Source: Entamoeba invadens IP1 (lineage: Eukaryota > Evosea > Mastigamoebida > Endamoebidae). Taken from it: a stretch of DNA of 35,359 bases. Made by a program: the position numbers and the translations under genes. The stretch lies in NCBI RefSeq assembly GCF_000330505.1, contig NW_004443753.1, positions 207,668 to 243,026 of the forward strand, read 5' to 3'. How positions within the stretch are numbered: the first letter of the stretch is position 1; each line of letters opens with the position of its first letter. Below the pieces are notes generated by a model that had not been told where the DNA came from, did not search any database, and was given only the letters and a program-made list of their open reading frames with translations. Of this stretch, positions 19,442-34,700 are shown one piece after another.

Positions 19442-19743
19442 ATCCGGTTATTTAATCATGATAAATTGGTGGGTTCCTAATATAAGTGACTTTTATCGAA
19501 ATATTCAGAGATTTATAAACTATTTTCGAATTTTGGTACTGAGACTTTTTTATAAGAAGTTTTCTTTATTTATCAATTTTAAAACGCAAATCTTTTTATG
19601 AAAACAACAAAAGAGATCAAAAACAAGAATTGAAGTTTTTATAAAAATACAAGTTTTCTCCAAAAATTGGATGAGAACAAAACTTTTTAAAAATTTTTTA
19701 TTGACATGTAACCAATTTTTAATCATAAGTAAAAAGAAATTGT
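19442..19743. other. Short convergent 3' intergenic region
   Basis: 302 bases between the stops of the EHD gene (plus) and the giant gene (minus). AT-rich, presumably shared 3' UTR and polyadenylation sequence; nothing else seen. Confidence 0.6.
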
Positions 19744-22700
19744 TTATTCTTGATTGTGTGGAGTTGCAATTGGCTTGTTGTCTTCGTTTTTAATTTCCTC
19801 GTCCTGCTTCTTCTCATCAACAGCAATCTCTTCCCCTTCTTCAAAGACTTTCATGTTCTTTCTTCTGACAATATAGACGTGGACCACATAAGCAATCAGA
19901 AATGCAACAATGACAGCAAGTATCAATATAAAGATGACGATGACTGCTATCATGTACATCGGGAACTCAGACTTCTCAACAACACGGGCCATTCGATCTT
20001 CTGGACACGTGATCTGGTCATTAGGCAAGTCGGTCAATACAACACCATAGCATGCTTCCTTGAATGCAAATGTTCCACTTTTTATTTGTGTTTTTACACT
20101 TCCACCCGGTGTTGTCGAGTCTTCTGTGAACTCAAAGTTTGCAATGTTGATAGGTGTCAACACACGAAGAACAGTGAACACTTTACCACTTGAACCACTT
20201 GGTATCGTGACTTTGAAATGTGCCGTTGTGATAGACAGTGTGTCACCAAGTGCATCGTCATCAACTGAGATTAAAGCGGGTTGTCCTGCCTCGACTTGCA
20301 TATTAAAAATAGTTTTATCATCAAATATTATTTGCGAAGAGTATATGTCGAGTCTTCCACTTGCAGCGACTGTGATTGTTCTTCCATTGAAGTTGCCTTT
20401 TGTTCCCTTCTCGAGTAATATCGAACCAGTCGAAATAGACAAGTCGACATTGGTAATGCTTTTTGTTGTTAAAGAGTGTGTTTTCACATCAATTGTTCCA
20501 GACTCTTCTATTCCATTGATTGTTGGCACCATCATTGGTTTAGAGAATGATATACTTCCCCTCTTTTCCATTATTACCATTTCTATCATCGAGTTTGTCA
20601 CTTTAATTTCTGTGGTTCCACCAAGAGAAATCAATTCACTGATATTTGCATTCGACCCATAAAGTATTCCATTTGTTGTGTAATACTTTGCAAAGGTCAA
20701 ATCATTAACTTCATAAGTGACTGGTGTTGTTGTAAGTTCAGTGTTGACTATACACGTCTCTCCATCACAGGGACATTGACTTCTTTCCCACTGCGTTTGT
20801 TCATTGACTTTACCAGTAAATTCTTTTGAGATGTAACATGACAACTCGGGTATTGCGGTTTTGTCCAAGACGGCATTTGACTGTCCAATGATGAGTGCAT
20901 AGTTCTGATCATCAATAACGTTCTTTGTTTCAAATTCGGTTATTGTTATATGTGAAACATCGTTATTCAATATGAGAGTAACATTCTTATCACCTTTTCC
21001 ATCATCATTATACTTCACTGTTGCCTTGTTGACAATTACTTCTCCAATCACCTCAAAGTTAAACACAACGTTTGGATAATTCTTTGTGACTTTCCCAATG
21101 TAATCAGCATCTAAAGTGACAGTGCATTCTTCAAGAGTTAACTTGTTGTATGTTGCATCAAACTTGTTCGTAATTGGATCTTTGATAATTGGACCTTGAA
21201 TAGTAAAGTATGCGTTTTCATATAAATTGATTATCGCGTCTTTTCCAAAGTAAATTTGACGAGTGACATTTGGGATAGCAGCACCTTCATCAAAATTAAA
21301 ATTGCTTGAAGTGTCCATTAAAGTGATTGGTGCATTGATATTTAAAGTGACTTCATTTTCGATGTATATCTCTCTAACAAGTAGAGAATTAGCTTTGATA
21401 ATAAGTTTTGAACCCGATTGCGTTAATCTTATTGAATCTATTGAAACATCCGCGGTTGAGTCAATTGTTATTTCCCCCGCTGTTTTATCTTTTTCGTCTG
21501 TGATTTGATAGATATTCACCGACTTTGTTGCAACTATGTTCAATTTTTGACTCATTGACATAACAAAGTACCTGAACAATTTATCTATTTTCAATATGTA
21601 GTCTTTATTAATTTCAATGTCATTAAAGAGGGAAGCTGTCGACTGACTTGGATTAAATACACACGTCTGAGTTGAATCGATGGGACAAGAGAGAATACAA
21701 TCTTGTTGAATAACAGGATTAAAGGTGCAGTAACATATTTGTCTAGTTTCAGCGTCTTCAACATTACAATTAATAGCGTCACATGTATGTTGAGTTGTTG
21801 CACTTCCACATAATTCAAGTTTTGAAAACCCACAGTCGTAATACACCATTGTCCCCTGTTCTGTGAACGTTACCGAACCTTTCCACACTAGTTCTGGAAC
21901 GTTGTTTGTCTCCACAGGTTCACCATTTGTAAACGCCTTTCTAATAATTGGAGTGATGCATTGATCTTTTGCCAATTGTACAATTTTAGTGTTCACTTCA
22001 AATCTGTTTACGTTCAAAACGGCCTGGTTGTCTGATGCATCAAATACAATTTCACCACCCAAGTATTGTAAGAGTGAAGTATCAAACGATTCAAATGCAT
22101 AAATGTGTGAATTCTTTACAAGTAAAAGCGATCCAAAAGATGCATATTGTTTTACTCTTAAGATGCCATTTTCAACCATTTCAATATACATTTGTGTTGC
22201 TTCAAATGTACTTACAGATACATCTCCTGTTATTTTGACATAAGATATTACATTATCAATATTGAGGTCTTCCTCCAAAATGATGTTCTTTCCAAGTAAA
22301 TTGATTTGATTTGTATCAACATAAGTATTGACAACAATTGTACATTTGTTACTGTCTGCATCATCACCAATACACGTCACTTTAACTCCACTCGCATGCA
22401 CGTTCAATGTATAAATGCCTCCTTTCATGATTTGAATTGTCACGCCGTCCTGTTTCACGTTGACAATATCATAATCCTTTGTCTTTTCTGCATTGTCTTC
22501 GAGTATAACCACACTATTCGCAGCAGTTGAAATTTCGATATTATATCTCTGTTTATAGTCTTTATTGGTGTCTTTTCTATGACAATTTTCCGTGTCAGTA
22601 ACTGTGCAAAGTACATCATCAGGGCACTGAAAAGCAGATGTTGATGTTGATTTGTATATCAATGTTTTGTAATTACATACAAGTGTGGTGTCTGTAGGCA

Positions 22701-25700
22701 GAGACGTGCTACTCATAGGAAGTAACGTGTTGATAAGTGGAATATGTTTTGTTGTGGTTTCGGATGGAAATTTGATATTAAGACCTTCCAAGTTGAATTT
22801 ATTTACATTGATGATTGAATTTGTTGATGACAACGTTTCAAAAGTCAAGTCAGTGACAGTGAGAGTAAGGGTGTTTCCAATCAATGCTTTATCATTTCCA
22901 AATACTTTGAGAACACTCAATTGTGATTCTATTGGTGTCAATTCCGAGTAAGTCAGTGTAACACCTTGTTTGATAGTGATTTCTGGGATACTTTTTAAGT
23001 CAAATTGTTTGATGAGTGTATGGGCGTTCACATGTATTTTGACATTTTCTGTTTTAATGGAATTCAACAACAAAATTGAGTATGGACTCTCAAAGGTAAT
23101 TTCATCACCAAAAGTGAGTTGTTTGATTTCAATTGAAGTGGTTGCAGACGACTGCAAAGTTGCTTTATTTGGAAGTTTAATTTGTTTGTATGACTTGTCT
23201 GATATTCCAAAGACAGTGACCCCACCTTCATAACTCGCTGTGGACAAATCGGTGATTACAGTACTGTTTGGACACAATGAAATATATTCATAATTACTCG
23301 ACTCATGCATGTCAATGCGTTCCTTTTGTGTTGGAGTTAAAGTGCATTGTGTAAATTCAAATGTGCATTTCCCTACATATATTCTGTTGTTTTTAGTGAA
23401 TGGAGATATTTCACTATTCACCACTGGTTTCACCGAGACAAGAAGATAATCGGCCACAATTTTGCAAGTGTCTGTATTAGCGTCCAAGATATCCAAAATA
23501 GTAATACTCTCTATGTTCTGATTACAGTAGAAGAGTGGCTTATTTGCATACGATTGTATGATATTCAACGATTCAACACGTATTGATTGATAAACAAACA
23601 ATTGTGTTTGATATGATATCAATTCAGTGACTTCAATGGGTGAATACACGTTTCCAACAACTTCAGATAATTTAATGTGTCTGCAGTTGAATTCCCAAAA
23701 GTTGATATTCAACTTTGTGATTTCAACAATTGAATTTTCATCAGAATTTAAATAGACGACGTGTGAAATCACGATTTCCTGTTTATTAAATGCTGTCAAA
23801 TTTGCACTTTTGACAAAGGTGTACTCTGGTAAACTTGCTGACAGAATGACACCTGAAATGGGTTTTGACTCTCTCATTCTACCAATGACTGTAAAATTCT
23901 TAACGTTTTTATCTAATGTCACAGAAACTACCTTTTCAACGTTCACAGTCAATATCACTGTTCTTGAATTCAAACTTGAAAGGTCAAATGATTCAAGTTG
24001 GGTTGTCGCATCTATTGTCACATGAGCAATGCAGTTAACATCAGAAGGTTCCTTACATCCAGCTGAAGGGGTGTATTTTGGTGTATTAGTGATATATTCA
24101 GCAGAAAATTCAAAGTCTGAACACGAGAAAAAGGAAGGGCTTCCACTGACAATATTCATTTTGTTACATTTATAACTTAATGGAGATATAGTTCCCTTCG
24201 ATACTGGTTTTGATAATAAGAACAATACAAAATCGGTAGTTGTTAACGACTCAGCGTTGTTGATATCCAAAGTTTCAAGTTCGACATCCAAGGTAATTGT
24301 CTTGTTAAAGTTTGTATTCTCAAAGGTAACAGCAAGATTTTTCTGATCGCTGTTGAGTGTAAAAATTCCATTATTTTGAATTGTAACTTTTGGCACTTGA
24401 TTGAGTGTTACATCATTTATTGAATTGTGGATCACATTGGGACAATTACTTATAACTCCATTACCCAATATTGTAATTGTGAATGACGCGGAATTTACTG
24501 GACATGTTATTTTCACTTCTCCCAAAAAGGTAGCCATTTGGATTGCATTAAAATTGGTGAATGTATATGATCCTCCAAATTTGGTATTTGACACGTCAAC
24601 AGAAACTACTGAATTTACAGTCACATGTTCTGCACTACTTATACGCACAGAGTTTATTGAAATTGGTAGTAACAAACTCTTACAGTTTTGTTCGATATGA
24701 TTCATGTATGAGTTGTCATTCATTAAATCGATGCCTTCAACATTAGTTGTGTAACATTTGAATGACTTTTGGTTGTTGTTTGTAGTTAAAACAGAGTTGA
24801 TTGGTGCACAGTTAATATAATTGTCTGCATAGTGATTGTAATACTTTGAAGCACTAATTACACCTGTTGTTGTTTGGCTCAAAGTCGTCGCTCTAAGTGC
24901 TCCAAATTTGGATTCAACGGTTAATCCAACAAACCCTAGCTCCCCTCCGATTTTCAAAGAACCACTCTTTAGATTTAACAAAGTATTCACATTCATTCCA
25001 TTTAGTATAACGACATCTCCATATATATCAACATTGTCTGCACTTAGAATAGCATCCAGTTTAGTTGAATACAATGTTAAAACTCCAATTGAAGAAACAA
25101 TCGTGACAGATGTATCTGCACTTACTTGTGTTTTGCCTTTTAACTCTAAGTAACAGTTAGAAGCTCTTATTACAAACCTGGACTCCGTGAATTCTGGTAG
25201 AACAAATTTGTTGTTCTTTCCATTCTCTCCAATCAAATTCAGTTTCTTCACATTCTCTCCCAATGATGCAATGGTACATACTGAAGTTTTACATATCACC
25301 GAATCGTAATTTTGAGTGATTGAAGAAGTGATGCTACCAGAAGGTGAAATTAGTTCTAATATACATTGGGTGGATGTACTTGTGCACATTACATCATCCG
25401 AGGAAAGAATTGTTTTAATATCATTTGAATAACAGAATTGTTTTTGATCAAAATTGGTTCCAAACACAAGAAGTCCATTGCACATTTTTTGAACTGCAGA
25501 ATTTGTTGTTACAGTGACTAACTCCGGCTTATTTAAGTTTGATATAACAATTGGATAGTAAATGGTGTTTGGTGAATGTATATTACCGAAGTTGACAGCA
25601 CCATTAATCATCAATTTGACTAATGTGCCGGTATCAAGAAGTATTATATTATTAATAGTTGATATTTCTGTGTTTGTGTTAGTTTCATCAACTGTATATT

Positions 25701-28700
25701 CATTCCCATTTCCAATATACAAATTATCAATTGTTTGTCTTCCTTCCAAAATACACTTAATACAGTTCAAATCAAAACTTTCAGCACCGGATTTGATAAT
25801 ATATGGGAAAACAATACTTTGTGTTGATGTTGTAAAAATCGAACTAAATTGGAAGTTCGTGAGAGTAATTTCCATTGTGTTATCTTTCAAAATAACACCA
25901 TACCTCCCCATACTTCTCTTAATATCAACATTTCCGCTGATAGTTGTTTGTTTGGAAATGGTCAAAGATTCAATTGATAATCCGTTATTTGCATTGATTG
26001 TTATTAAATCGGTTGATGATACCAGACTCTGTATTTGTAATTGAGTGGTTTTACTTGAAGAAATTATCAAATTTTTATCGACCTTAAATGTTGCATTAAT
26101 ATTGTGATCCATCACAAATGTTCTGAAATTGTCGTTTTGTACTCTAATTTGACACTTTACCGTTTCTTCAGAATTGGAGACATCACAGGGACAATTAATA
26201 GTTGAAAACTGTTTGTCATAGTCATCTGTTTCTGTTGTTAAATAACAAATAAGATCGTCCGAATCGGTGCATTCATTGGTTCTGATAGTTTGTTTGGAGT
26301 TGAGTGTGACTACCTTTGTATGAACAAGATTTGTTGCACCAGAAAGAACAACATCAAAACATTGAGTTGGCGCATTCACGATATTTGTGACAGTCAATTT
26401 CTGTTCGGTATTTTTGTTTGTATACAAAACAAATCCAGATGCTATTGGTGTCAAATTGGTAATCGTTCCATAAGAAGTGATAGTGATAGTCTTTTCTGTA
26501 TCCTTTTGGACCAAATTCATTATCACAAAATCTACTATATTCAGTGTTACTTTGTTGTTGACGTCAAATTGAGTAAATTCAATCTTTTGACTTGATGTGA
26601 GAATATGTTCACTGGTATCAGAGAATAGTAATTTATTATATTTCTTCGCTTGTTTTAAGTCCAAATTTTGTATGGACACATACAAGTCATACGAAAAGAG
26701 ATCAGAGTCGTGGTTACAATCAGACTCGTCATATAAATTACCACCAGCTTGTATTGAGCAATAACAGTTTAAGTTTTGAGATACTCTAAAATTGTCTGCA
26801 CCACATTGTGTGTTAGGTGCAGCGACGCCTTTGACATATGTGAGACAATACTTTTTGCAGTTATCAATATTTACTGTCATTTGTGTACTTGTTGTTGCTA
26901 AATCTACTCTGACATAATAATTTCCATCTGGAATTATTTGAGAAGGGCCCGAGGAATTTCCTGTGATGTATGTCTCACACTTTGTGTATATGGAAGTGAT
27001 ATATTTTGAATCCAGATTAATTGTCAAAGTACCTGTACTTGAAGTTGTAAGTGAATACCAATTGTTCTTTATTGTTATAGAACTGAGTGTTGTTATTGCG
27101 TTATAATTGGTGCTTTGGAACGCACAGTCAAGACTATTCAACTGACCGTCTTGACTTACAAGTGTGCAGTCGCAGTGTTGAGTTGATCCAGAAGCAAAGT
27201 ACCTATACACTGCATTGCACTTAATTGAGTTTAACGTATTAATCAAATCTGTTGACACAAAAAGAGGATATGTAACTTCGGTGGGTGCGTTTATAACAAC
27301 ATTAACTCCACTGGTTTCGACATATGCGGTGTTGGTGTTACCAAATAATAGTGTTGCTTCTCTACTTGGTGTTGATGATATTTTGAAGTTCTTATTCCCG
27401 ACAATGAAAGTGTTTCCATCTGCAGATAAAGTAATTAAATTCAACGGAGTTGTATCAATGTTTATAACATCAATGCTCTTCCATTTCAACGTGATTGGGA
27501 ATTCTCCATTTTTCGGTACATCCAATTTCAAGTCAAAATTGTTTGGTTTATTTCGACAGTCGGGGTACATTGAATTGAAGTAACAACTACAATTTGGTAC
27601 ACCTGAACCATATACATTCCTATAATAATGGCCTCCGTCTATTCCACAATTGCCACTATAATAAACATCACCACTGATTCCATTTAAAATTGAGTTGAAT
27701 TTATAAGCTTCAGTTGATGAAACAGGATAGAGTTCATCAGGTATATAATTTTCAAATAGTATGTAAACCTCTTGGTTATACAATTTTTTCACTTTAACTT
27801 CTCCACTCACAATGACTTGAGCCAAATTTCTAATATTAATTATATTCATGGTATCTACAGTCACGCTTTTCAATGAAGATATTGTCAATACAGTCTGTGG
27901 ATTTGGTAAGTCAAATACAAATGTATTAAAATCACTCTCGAGACTCAAAGAAGATGATACCTTTATATTGTAATATGTTGAAAAGTCCTTATATTTACAG
28001 TCAGCAAGTTGATTTAGACACAAACAACCATCATCTGTATCATCTGTTACTTTATCATGTAAAACATAACGAATATCACCATTTGTCATCGTAGAGCATG
28101 TTTTTGCATTTGTTGGTGGGGATGATTGTGTTATTCCGTTTCTGATAATTAAAATACCAGCACTTGGATACGTTGAAGGAAATGTGGTTGCATCCGTTGT
28201 TATGAGTCTCAGAAATCCATTTGCACCAAAAGTGAATTTGGTGATATGCACTACAACACCTTCATTGAAGAAGAAAGGACTGTTTATTTCAAGTGATGTG
28301 AATGAAATAACAACATTTCCAGTCATTGTAGTATCTTTATTAAATGTCACTCCCTGATCGTTTTTCAAAACAAGTCGATCAAAAGATGACGTTTCTCTTG
28401 CAACATTTACAGTAGTTACAGTTTCTGGTACTTGTAAAGTAAATATAGTAGTTGCCGAATCGGAAATACAATCTTTTGCAGTTTCACTTTCAAATGAATT
28501 GATATTTTTGTCGAGTGTGTTTCCAGTTAAGATACAAAAACAGTTTGAGAGACTAGTTTTAAAGTAATACACACTCGTTTGACATGAATCTTTATTTAAA
28601 AATGATGGCTGTTTGCCACTGAGTGTTCCTGTAAACAAAGGAATTGAAGTATCTGCAACTGTCGTGGTTTCAGTGTAAGTGTCTGTTGATGAAGTCTTAA

Positions 28701-31700
28701 CTAGAAGGCGTATTGCAGTCCCAAAATTGAAAGAAATCATTCGGTTCATAAAATCGGAGCCGATTGTTTGGTCAAATTTAATTTCAGAATTCACAGTGAC
28801 TTGACTATCTATCGATGGGATGCCTCTGATTTCAAGAGTGTCAAAAGTAAGTTGCTTTGAACCCATTTGTAAAGTAAATGTATTATTTGTTTCATCAAGT
28901 GGATATACCATTGATTTAAAGTGTGTTGATTGGAGTGAATAAGTTATTTCAGTGTCAACAATTTTTAGTATAAAATTAGAAGATGTGAATTTGTAGTACT
29001 TTTCATTCGAATTCTCACTTCGACAATCAAGTTCATCAAATGTGTTTTCTATTTTGTTATAAGTACAACTCAGTGTGTCAATATCGGTAATTCTACTATA
29101 TCCTTCATATATTGTCACTGACTTTAATGGTGCACTTGAAGATAGTGAAGTACTTCCACCTAACAAGGCAAAATAGTTTGATGTTGATGTGCCAGTTTTC
29201 TTTGCCAAGTCCAGACCTTTATTGAATACGACAAATGCGTATGTTTGGTCAACTGTTTTGCTAATATCAAGTGTATCCAATTCAACTTTCATGTTGAAAT
29301 AGATTTTTGAATTTGTGGATAGCAAACTGAATGTATCAAGTTTCATAACAGAAGAACTTATTTTTTTGTAAGACAAATCGTAAAATGAATCATTAGCAAA
29401 AACAACGGTCTTAAAATGAAGCACCTTTGTTGGTATTTCATTTCCGTTACTTTGAACATGAAGTGTCATTAACGCATCACTTGGATTGGTTTCAACATAT
29501 TTGTTACAATCCCATTCATCAAACCCGTTTAATGTAGAAATTGTGCATATTGTATCAACTACATCCTTTTTTGCTCTATATAACATTGGATCTGTTGAAA
29601 TAAGTGTAACCTTTAAATTCGAAGAAGCTTCCACGTATTTATTGTATGAGTCTTCATCAAGTACAAATATTGGGTTCAATTTTCCATTGTAACTATCTAT
29701 TTTAGAATTTTTGAAGAAGTATTGCTTTATGATTGGCTCAGTGAAAGTTATCGAGGTAATGTCACAGCTATCAAAAATGATAGAGTTTTCATTTGTGGTT
29801 AGAGTTTTAACAATTAGACCTTTAATATTCGTAGCTTTCAATAAAGATGCTTCATTGAATGATTTAAGATGATACAATGTGACATCAACTTCCTGTTTTT
29901 CAGATATCAACTTTAACATGTTATTTCCGTCTTCCGCATATTTGTTGCAATCAAACTCATTATACAAATTTCCTTCTAAAGGAAATTTGTATAATGAATT
30001 TGTGTATAAAGGTAATACACATTGGTCATTGGTGTTCTGAGTTATAGATAATTTTGAACTTATTCTATACAAATTCTCTCCAATTTTGGTGTTTGTAATA
30101 GTCGGGGTGTTGACAGAATTCAATACAAAAAGAACATGAGAGACAATCGAATCTGCATTTGTGACCGTATTCACACTTCCGTTTATATACGAATCAGTTT
30201 GTTGGTAGTTGATAACAACATTGTTAATAGTTGAACTAATTGTATATTCAAGACCTTGAACAGGCTGGAAAGTCTCGATATATCCCACCGTGTATTGCAT
30301 CTTTCCAATTGAACTGTTTCCTTCCAAAAGTGTCAAATTGACGGTTTTGATATTCAAAACGTTTTGTGTCGTTTCAAGTGCGATAAATGGTCGAACACTT
30401 TTCCCAGCCAGTGCAAATGACGTTGTTTCCAGTGGCACCGTCTCACCGATCTTCAAAATTTGTTGATCAGAAGAATACAAACAATCTGATTCGAAATATG
30501 TTGCTTTACCTTCAACGTCATTTTTATAAGTGCAGTAATACTTGTTAAACGTAGAAACTCTGTATTTCATGTCTTTAATTTTAATGAAATAAATTCCGTT
30601 GATGTTTGGAGTTAATTCTTCGGCACTGTTTGTTAAATAATGAGTTAATTCATTGTTAAAACTAGTGTCATTTGCTGATATACTTCCCATAGTACCTTTG
30701 TAAGTACCATCTTTATGTTCCTTCTGAACAATTATGTTATCTGCCCTTCCTTCAACCGTATAACTCTCATTGTTTATATAAAGTGTACTGACGTTTATAT
30801 TATACAACTTCAAAGACCTTGAAATTGTTGCTGATTTGAATTTATTAGATGAAGTTGCTGGTATTGTAAATTGTTGAATTGTCTCGTCAGTACATTCAAT
30901 TCCTTTCATACTGATATCGTCATCATTGTCACAATCCCACTCTTTGAACGTGTCTGTAGTTTTACAGTTACAATTCAAATGTGACACACCTCTAAAATAT
31001 CGATTTTTGTTTGTCAATATATTTACAAAAGAAAAATCAGTTGGTACATCCGCATTCCCAATGAAAATTGGATCAAGTCCGCCCGTTATCGCTTTGATGA
31101 TAGATGGCGTCTCTTTTCCCGTTGAAATATAGAGATACTTATATGTCGAAGACAATTCCAATGTGTCCACCGTCATAACGTCACTTATTGTCAACTTATC
31201 AAAAGAAGCAAATGGCGTAAAAGTGGTTGCATTTAAAGACTTAATTGTGTCAACTTCAGTTGTTGTAACAATCGTATTGAATTTGAAAACCGGGAAGTTG
31301 TATCCGTTTATTTTTATCGTCAAATCCAACCCAATTGACGCATCTGTGTTACAATCATTGATATCAAACGTGTTAGCCGTGTCATATACACATTTTGTAT
31401 GTGAGTTTTTGTTTCCGAAATACCTGACGTGCTTGGAGGTAATTATTTGTGATACCAAGTTAGGATTTGTTCCATTAATAGTTAATGGTGTGATACCATA
31501 GAAAATTGGTTTATCTGAAGTGGCCAAAGTTAAAACATCCATCACATGAGTTGTCTCTCCATCAATCAATCTCGCTGTGTTATCAACTTCGTTAATATCA
31601 AGTAAACCCAAATTAGAATTTGTTATGGTAAAAGTGTCTATTTTAATAATTGTTGTTTTGCACTTCAATTCGCTCAACACGAGTCCGTCCTTTTCAATTG

Positions 31701-34700
31701 AACACATTAAAAATGGTTTTGCCATTGATTCTACATTAAATGAAGTAACATATTTCATATACATTTCAGTATCCACTCTGTCTTTATCATTACAATCATA
31801 TTCTTTATACACTCCACTTGTTTCTATTGTGCAGTCTTTCGATATTGTGCCATATCGATGATACGTATTGTGAACTTGTACTTTATTTACATCTACTGTT
31901 GTCGTTATTTCACCGTTAAAATAAATATCCGTCGTTTCAAAATTCACTGAAGATTCGACATTATCAATTGTGATATAACACCCAAGAGAATTTACATTGA
32001 GATTTGTTACTTTCTTGGCAATAAAACAGCAAGGTTGGTCCAAAGTCAGATCATTTATTTCATTTAAAGTAATTGATAATCCAGTACTTTCAACAGATAA
32101 AGTCATAATAGATAAGTTTGGTTGTTCAAGAGTGCCAGTGGTTGGAACATTAACAATGTCTTTGAACACTCTTCCTTCTTTTGCATCTATAACAACAGTG
32201 TTTGTTGTTGGAACCTCCACTGATATTGTTTTATAATAAAGAATATAATAACATACAGTAAACTCTGCAAATTCCTTTTCAGTAAAAGTGCACTTTAAAG
32301 TATTGGTGTAAAAGTATTGCACTTCATTTCCGGTGTTGTCTCTTATCACATTTTCAATACCACTTGATTCTAATATACCAGTGATATGTTTATTACTTAA
32401 AATAGACACAGAGGTTACATCACTTGCATTCAAAAAAATTAAATCGTTATCAACAGTGATGAATCCACTTGCAACAGATGCTGTTTTCATTTCAACGCTT
32501 TTGCTTGTTTTAAATTGGACTTTAAAAAAGTCACACGCCGACACATCGACTCTACTTGCCACTGTTAATGTCGACGCTGTAATTCTGCAACTTGTTGTCT
32601 TTCCAATTAGGATAAGTTGATTAAATGTCGTTTCTTGGTCATAAGTTGTGTATTCATCCAGTGTTACAGTCATTCGATTTAAGTCGACATGTCGTGTATT
32701 TTCCTGTACGCAATCTACATAGTTTGTTGTTGTTTTTGTTGAAAACACGCAACTTGTTAAATCGACATTAGCAGTTTTTGTGCAACGATAGTAATTTTCT
32801 GATATTTGGAAACAAAACTCGTCATCCTTCCCATCTTTGTATACCCAAATAAAATTGGTATTAGTCAATACAATTTGATTTGGTACACTCGAAAGAAGTG
32901 ATATTTCAGTTGCAGTAGATGTGTACTTTGTGATATTAATTGCTCCACTGACTATCACGAGTGCTTTATTTCCATTAGACACCTCTTCACAAGTCAAATG
33001 TAAATCACTTGATATTGTCAAGTCACCGGCAGCACTCAAATCACAAACATCATAATTCCACACTTTAACACCTTTTGAGCCGATAGAATTTATTATTGTT
33101 GTCCCATCCCCAACAACTAAAGTAACTTTGTTTCCAGTGGTATACTCTTCACAGTCTGGTTGAATAAAAGTGCACGACCCAGTGTCACATGTCAATTCAC
33201 ATTTTGTCCCAAATTTGCACAACTCTCCCAAAGCTCTGTAGTAAGTCTGAGTGTTGATATTTTCCCCGACTATGTTTGTTTTTTCGTTGACTAAAGATCC
33301 ATCATGAAGAATATATCCCGCACTTGAAGTTTTAATGAAATTACTCACCACACTTCCTGTTGTTCCAGTAAAGCAGGTACCATATTCAAATTTCTCTAAA
33401 ATAGTCAACGTATCAATATTCACAGAAGTTAAATATATATTTTTGGAATTAACAGTTAATGTATTAAAAGTGTAGTCTTCAATAGTGTCCACGTTATCAC
33501 TCTCTTTAAATTCGTACGTCAAAAACGACTTGTGATTATTGATATGTGGAAGTGTCTTTTGGTCGCCAGTGTATTTCAGAGTCATCTTGTTTTCATCAGT
33601 CATCAGCTCTGAGTTGCAGTCATCCTCTTCAAATTCGGTTCCAGTTGAACTTGTGCAGTAGATGTAGTTTCTGTCTGTGGTAACTCTATAATATATTGCA
33701 CTGAGTTGGACTGAATACAACGGGTAATTGTCTTGGGTCGTTGCCGTTGTTGTTTCATTAATTCCCAAATATAAAATTTTTGTGCTATCATCTGAAAGAT
33801 TAATTATTGTCACGTTGAATAACGACGAATCAATTATGTTTGAACTACTTGGTACAAACGAGAATTTGTAGAATGAAGTCAGTCCACCCATTATATGGAA
33901 AGTTCCAGCAAATATAATTTCAGATTGTTCTGTACCATTAATATACAACTCTTGATTGTCTGGATTTGGTGTGTTTATAGTCACTGAAGCATTTTTAAAT
34001 TGAACTGAGAGCCATGGACCTTTAGTTATATCAATGGGTGTAAAAATGCTTTCTGTCACAACAAGAGTCATTCTGTCATGTTTAATAGTATCACATTCTA
34101 TTTCTATGTATTTGCCACTTTCTGAGTATGTGCACAACTTCTCAAGTCCCGAAATGGTCGACCACCTGACATGAGAATTGTTTACAAAGTAACTGAAACC
34201 GCCAATTGAAGTAACTCCAGAGTCCATTGTTATCATGAAGATTCCACTTAAATTTGAAGTTACATTATATGCAAAGGAATCTTTAAAATATCCAAACGTA
34301 TTTTCAAGAATAACAGAAGAAGCATATCCAAGAGATATATATGATATTTTGTAACTTCCAATTATTTTGGTGTTCAAGAACGATACAGAAGCATGTTCGT
34401 TGGGTGAGTTAGTAATTGTTATTATTTTGGTGTCATCTAATGTGGTTTTGTGCCGTATTTCCAAATACTTTATTTCAGTCAGTTCTTTGTTTTCTAAAGT
34501 TTCCGGTTCTATTTCAGTGTCAATTTGTGTGTACAAAAATAAATTACCCAATTCAAGAGTGTCCAAATCAGTCTCAACAATTAGTTTGAGTCCTTCTGTG
34601 CATTCTTCTGTGTTAACAAAAAGACACTCATTAACATCTTCTTCATCCATGGGTGTGTCTATACACGAACATGAACATGTAGAATTTCCAATAGTATCAA

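Noticed and set aside
20060..20662. 200-codon plus-strand frame opposite the giant gene
   Set aside because: One of many antisense frames across 19750-34795; no domain or start context, explained as shadow of the long minus-strand gene.
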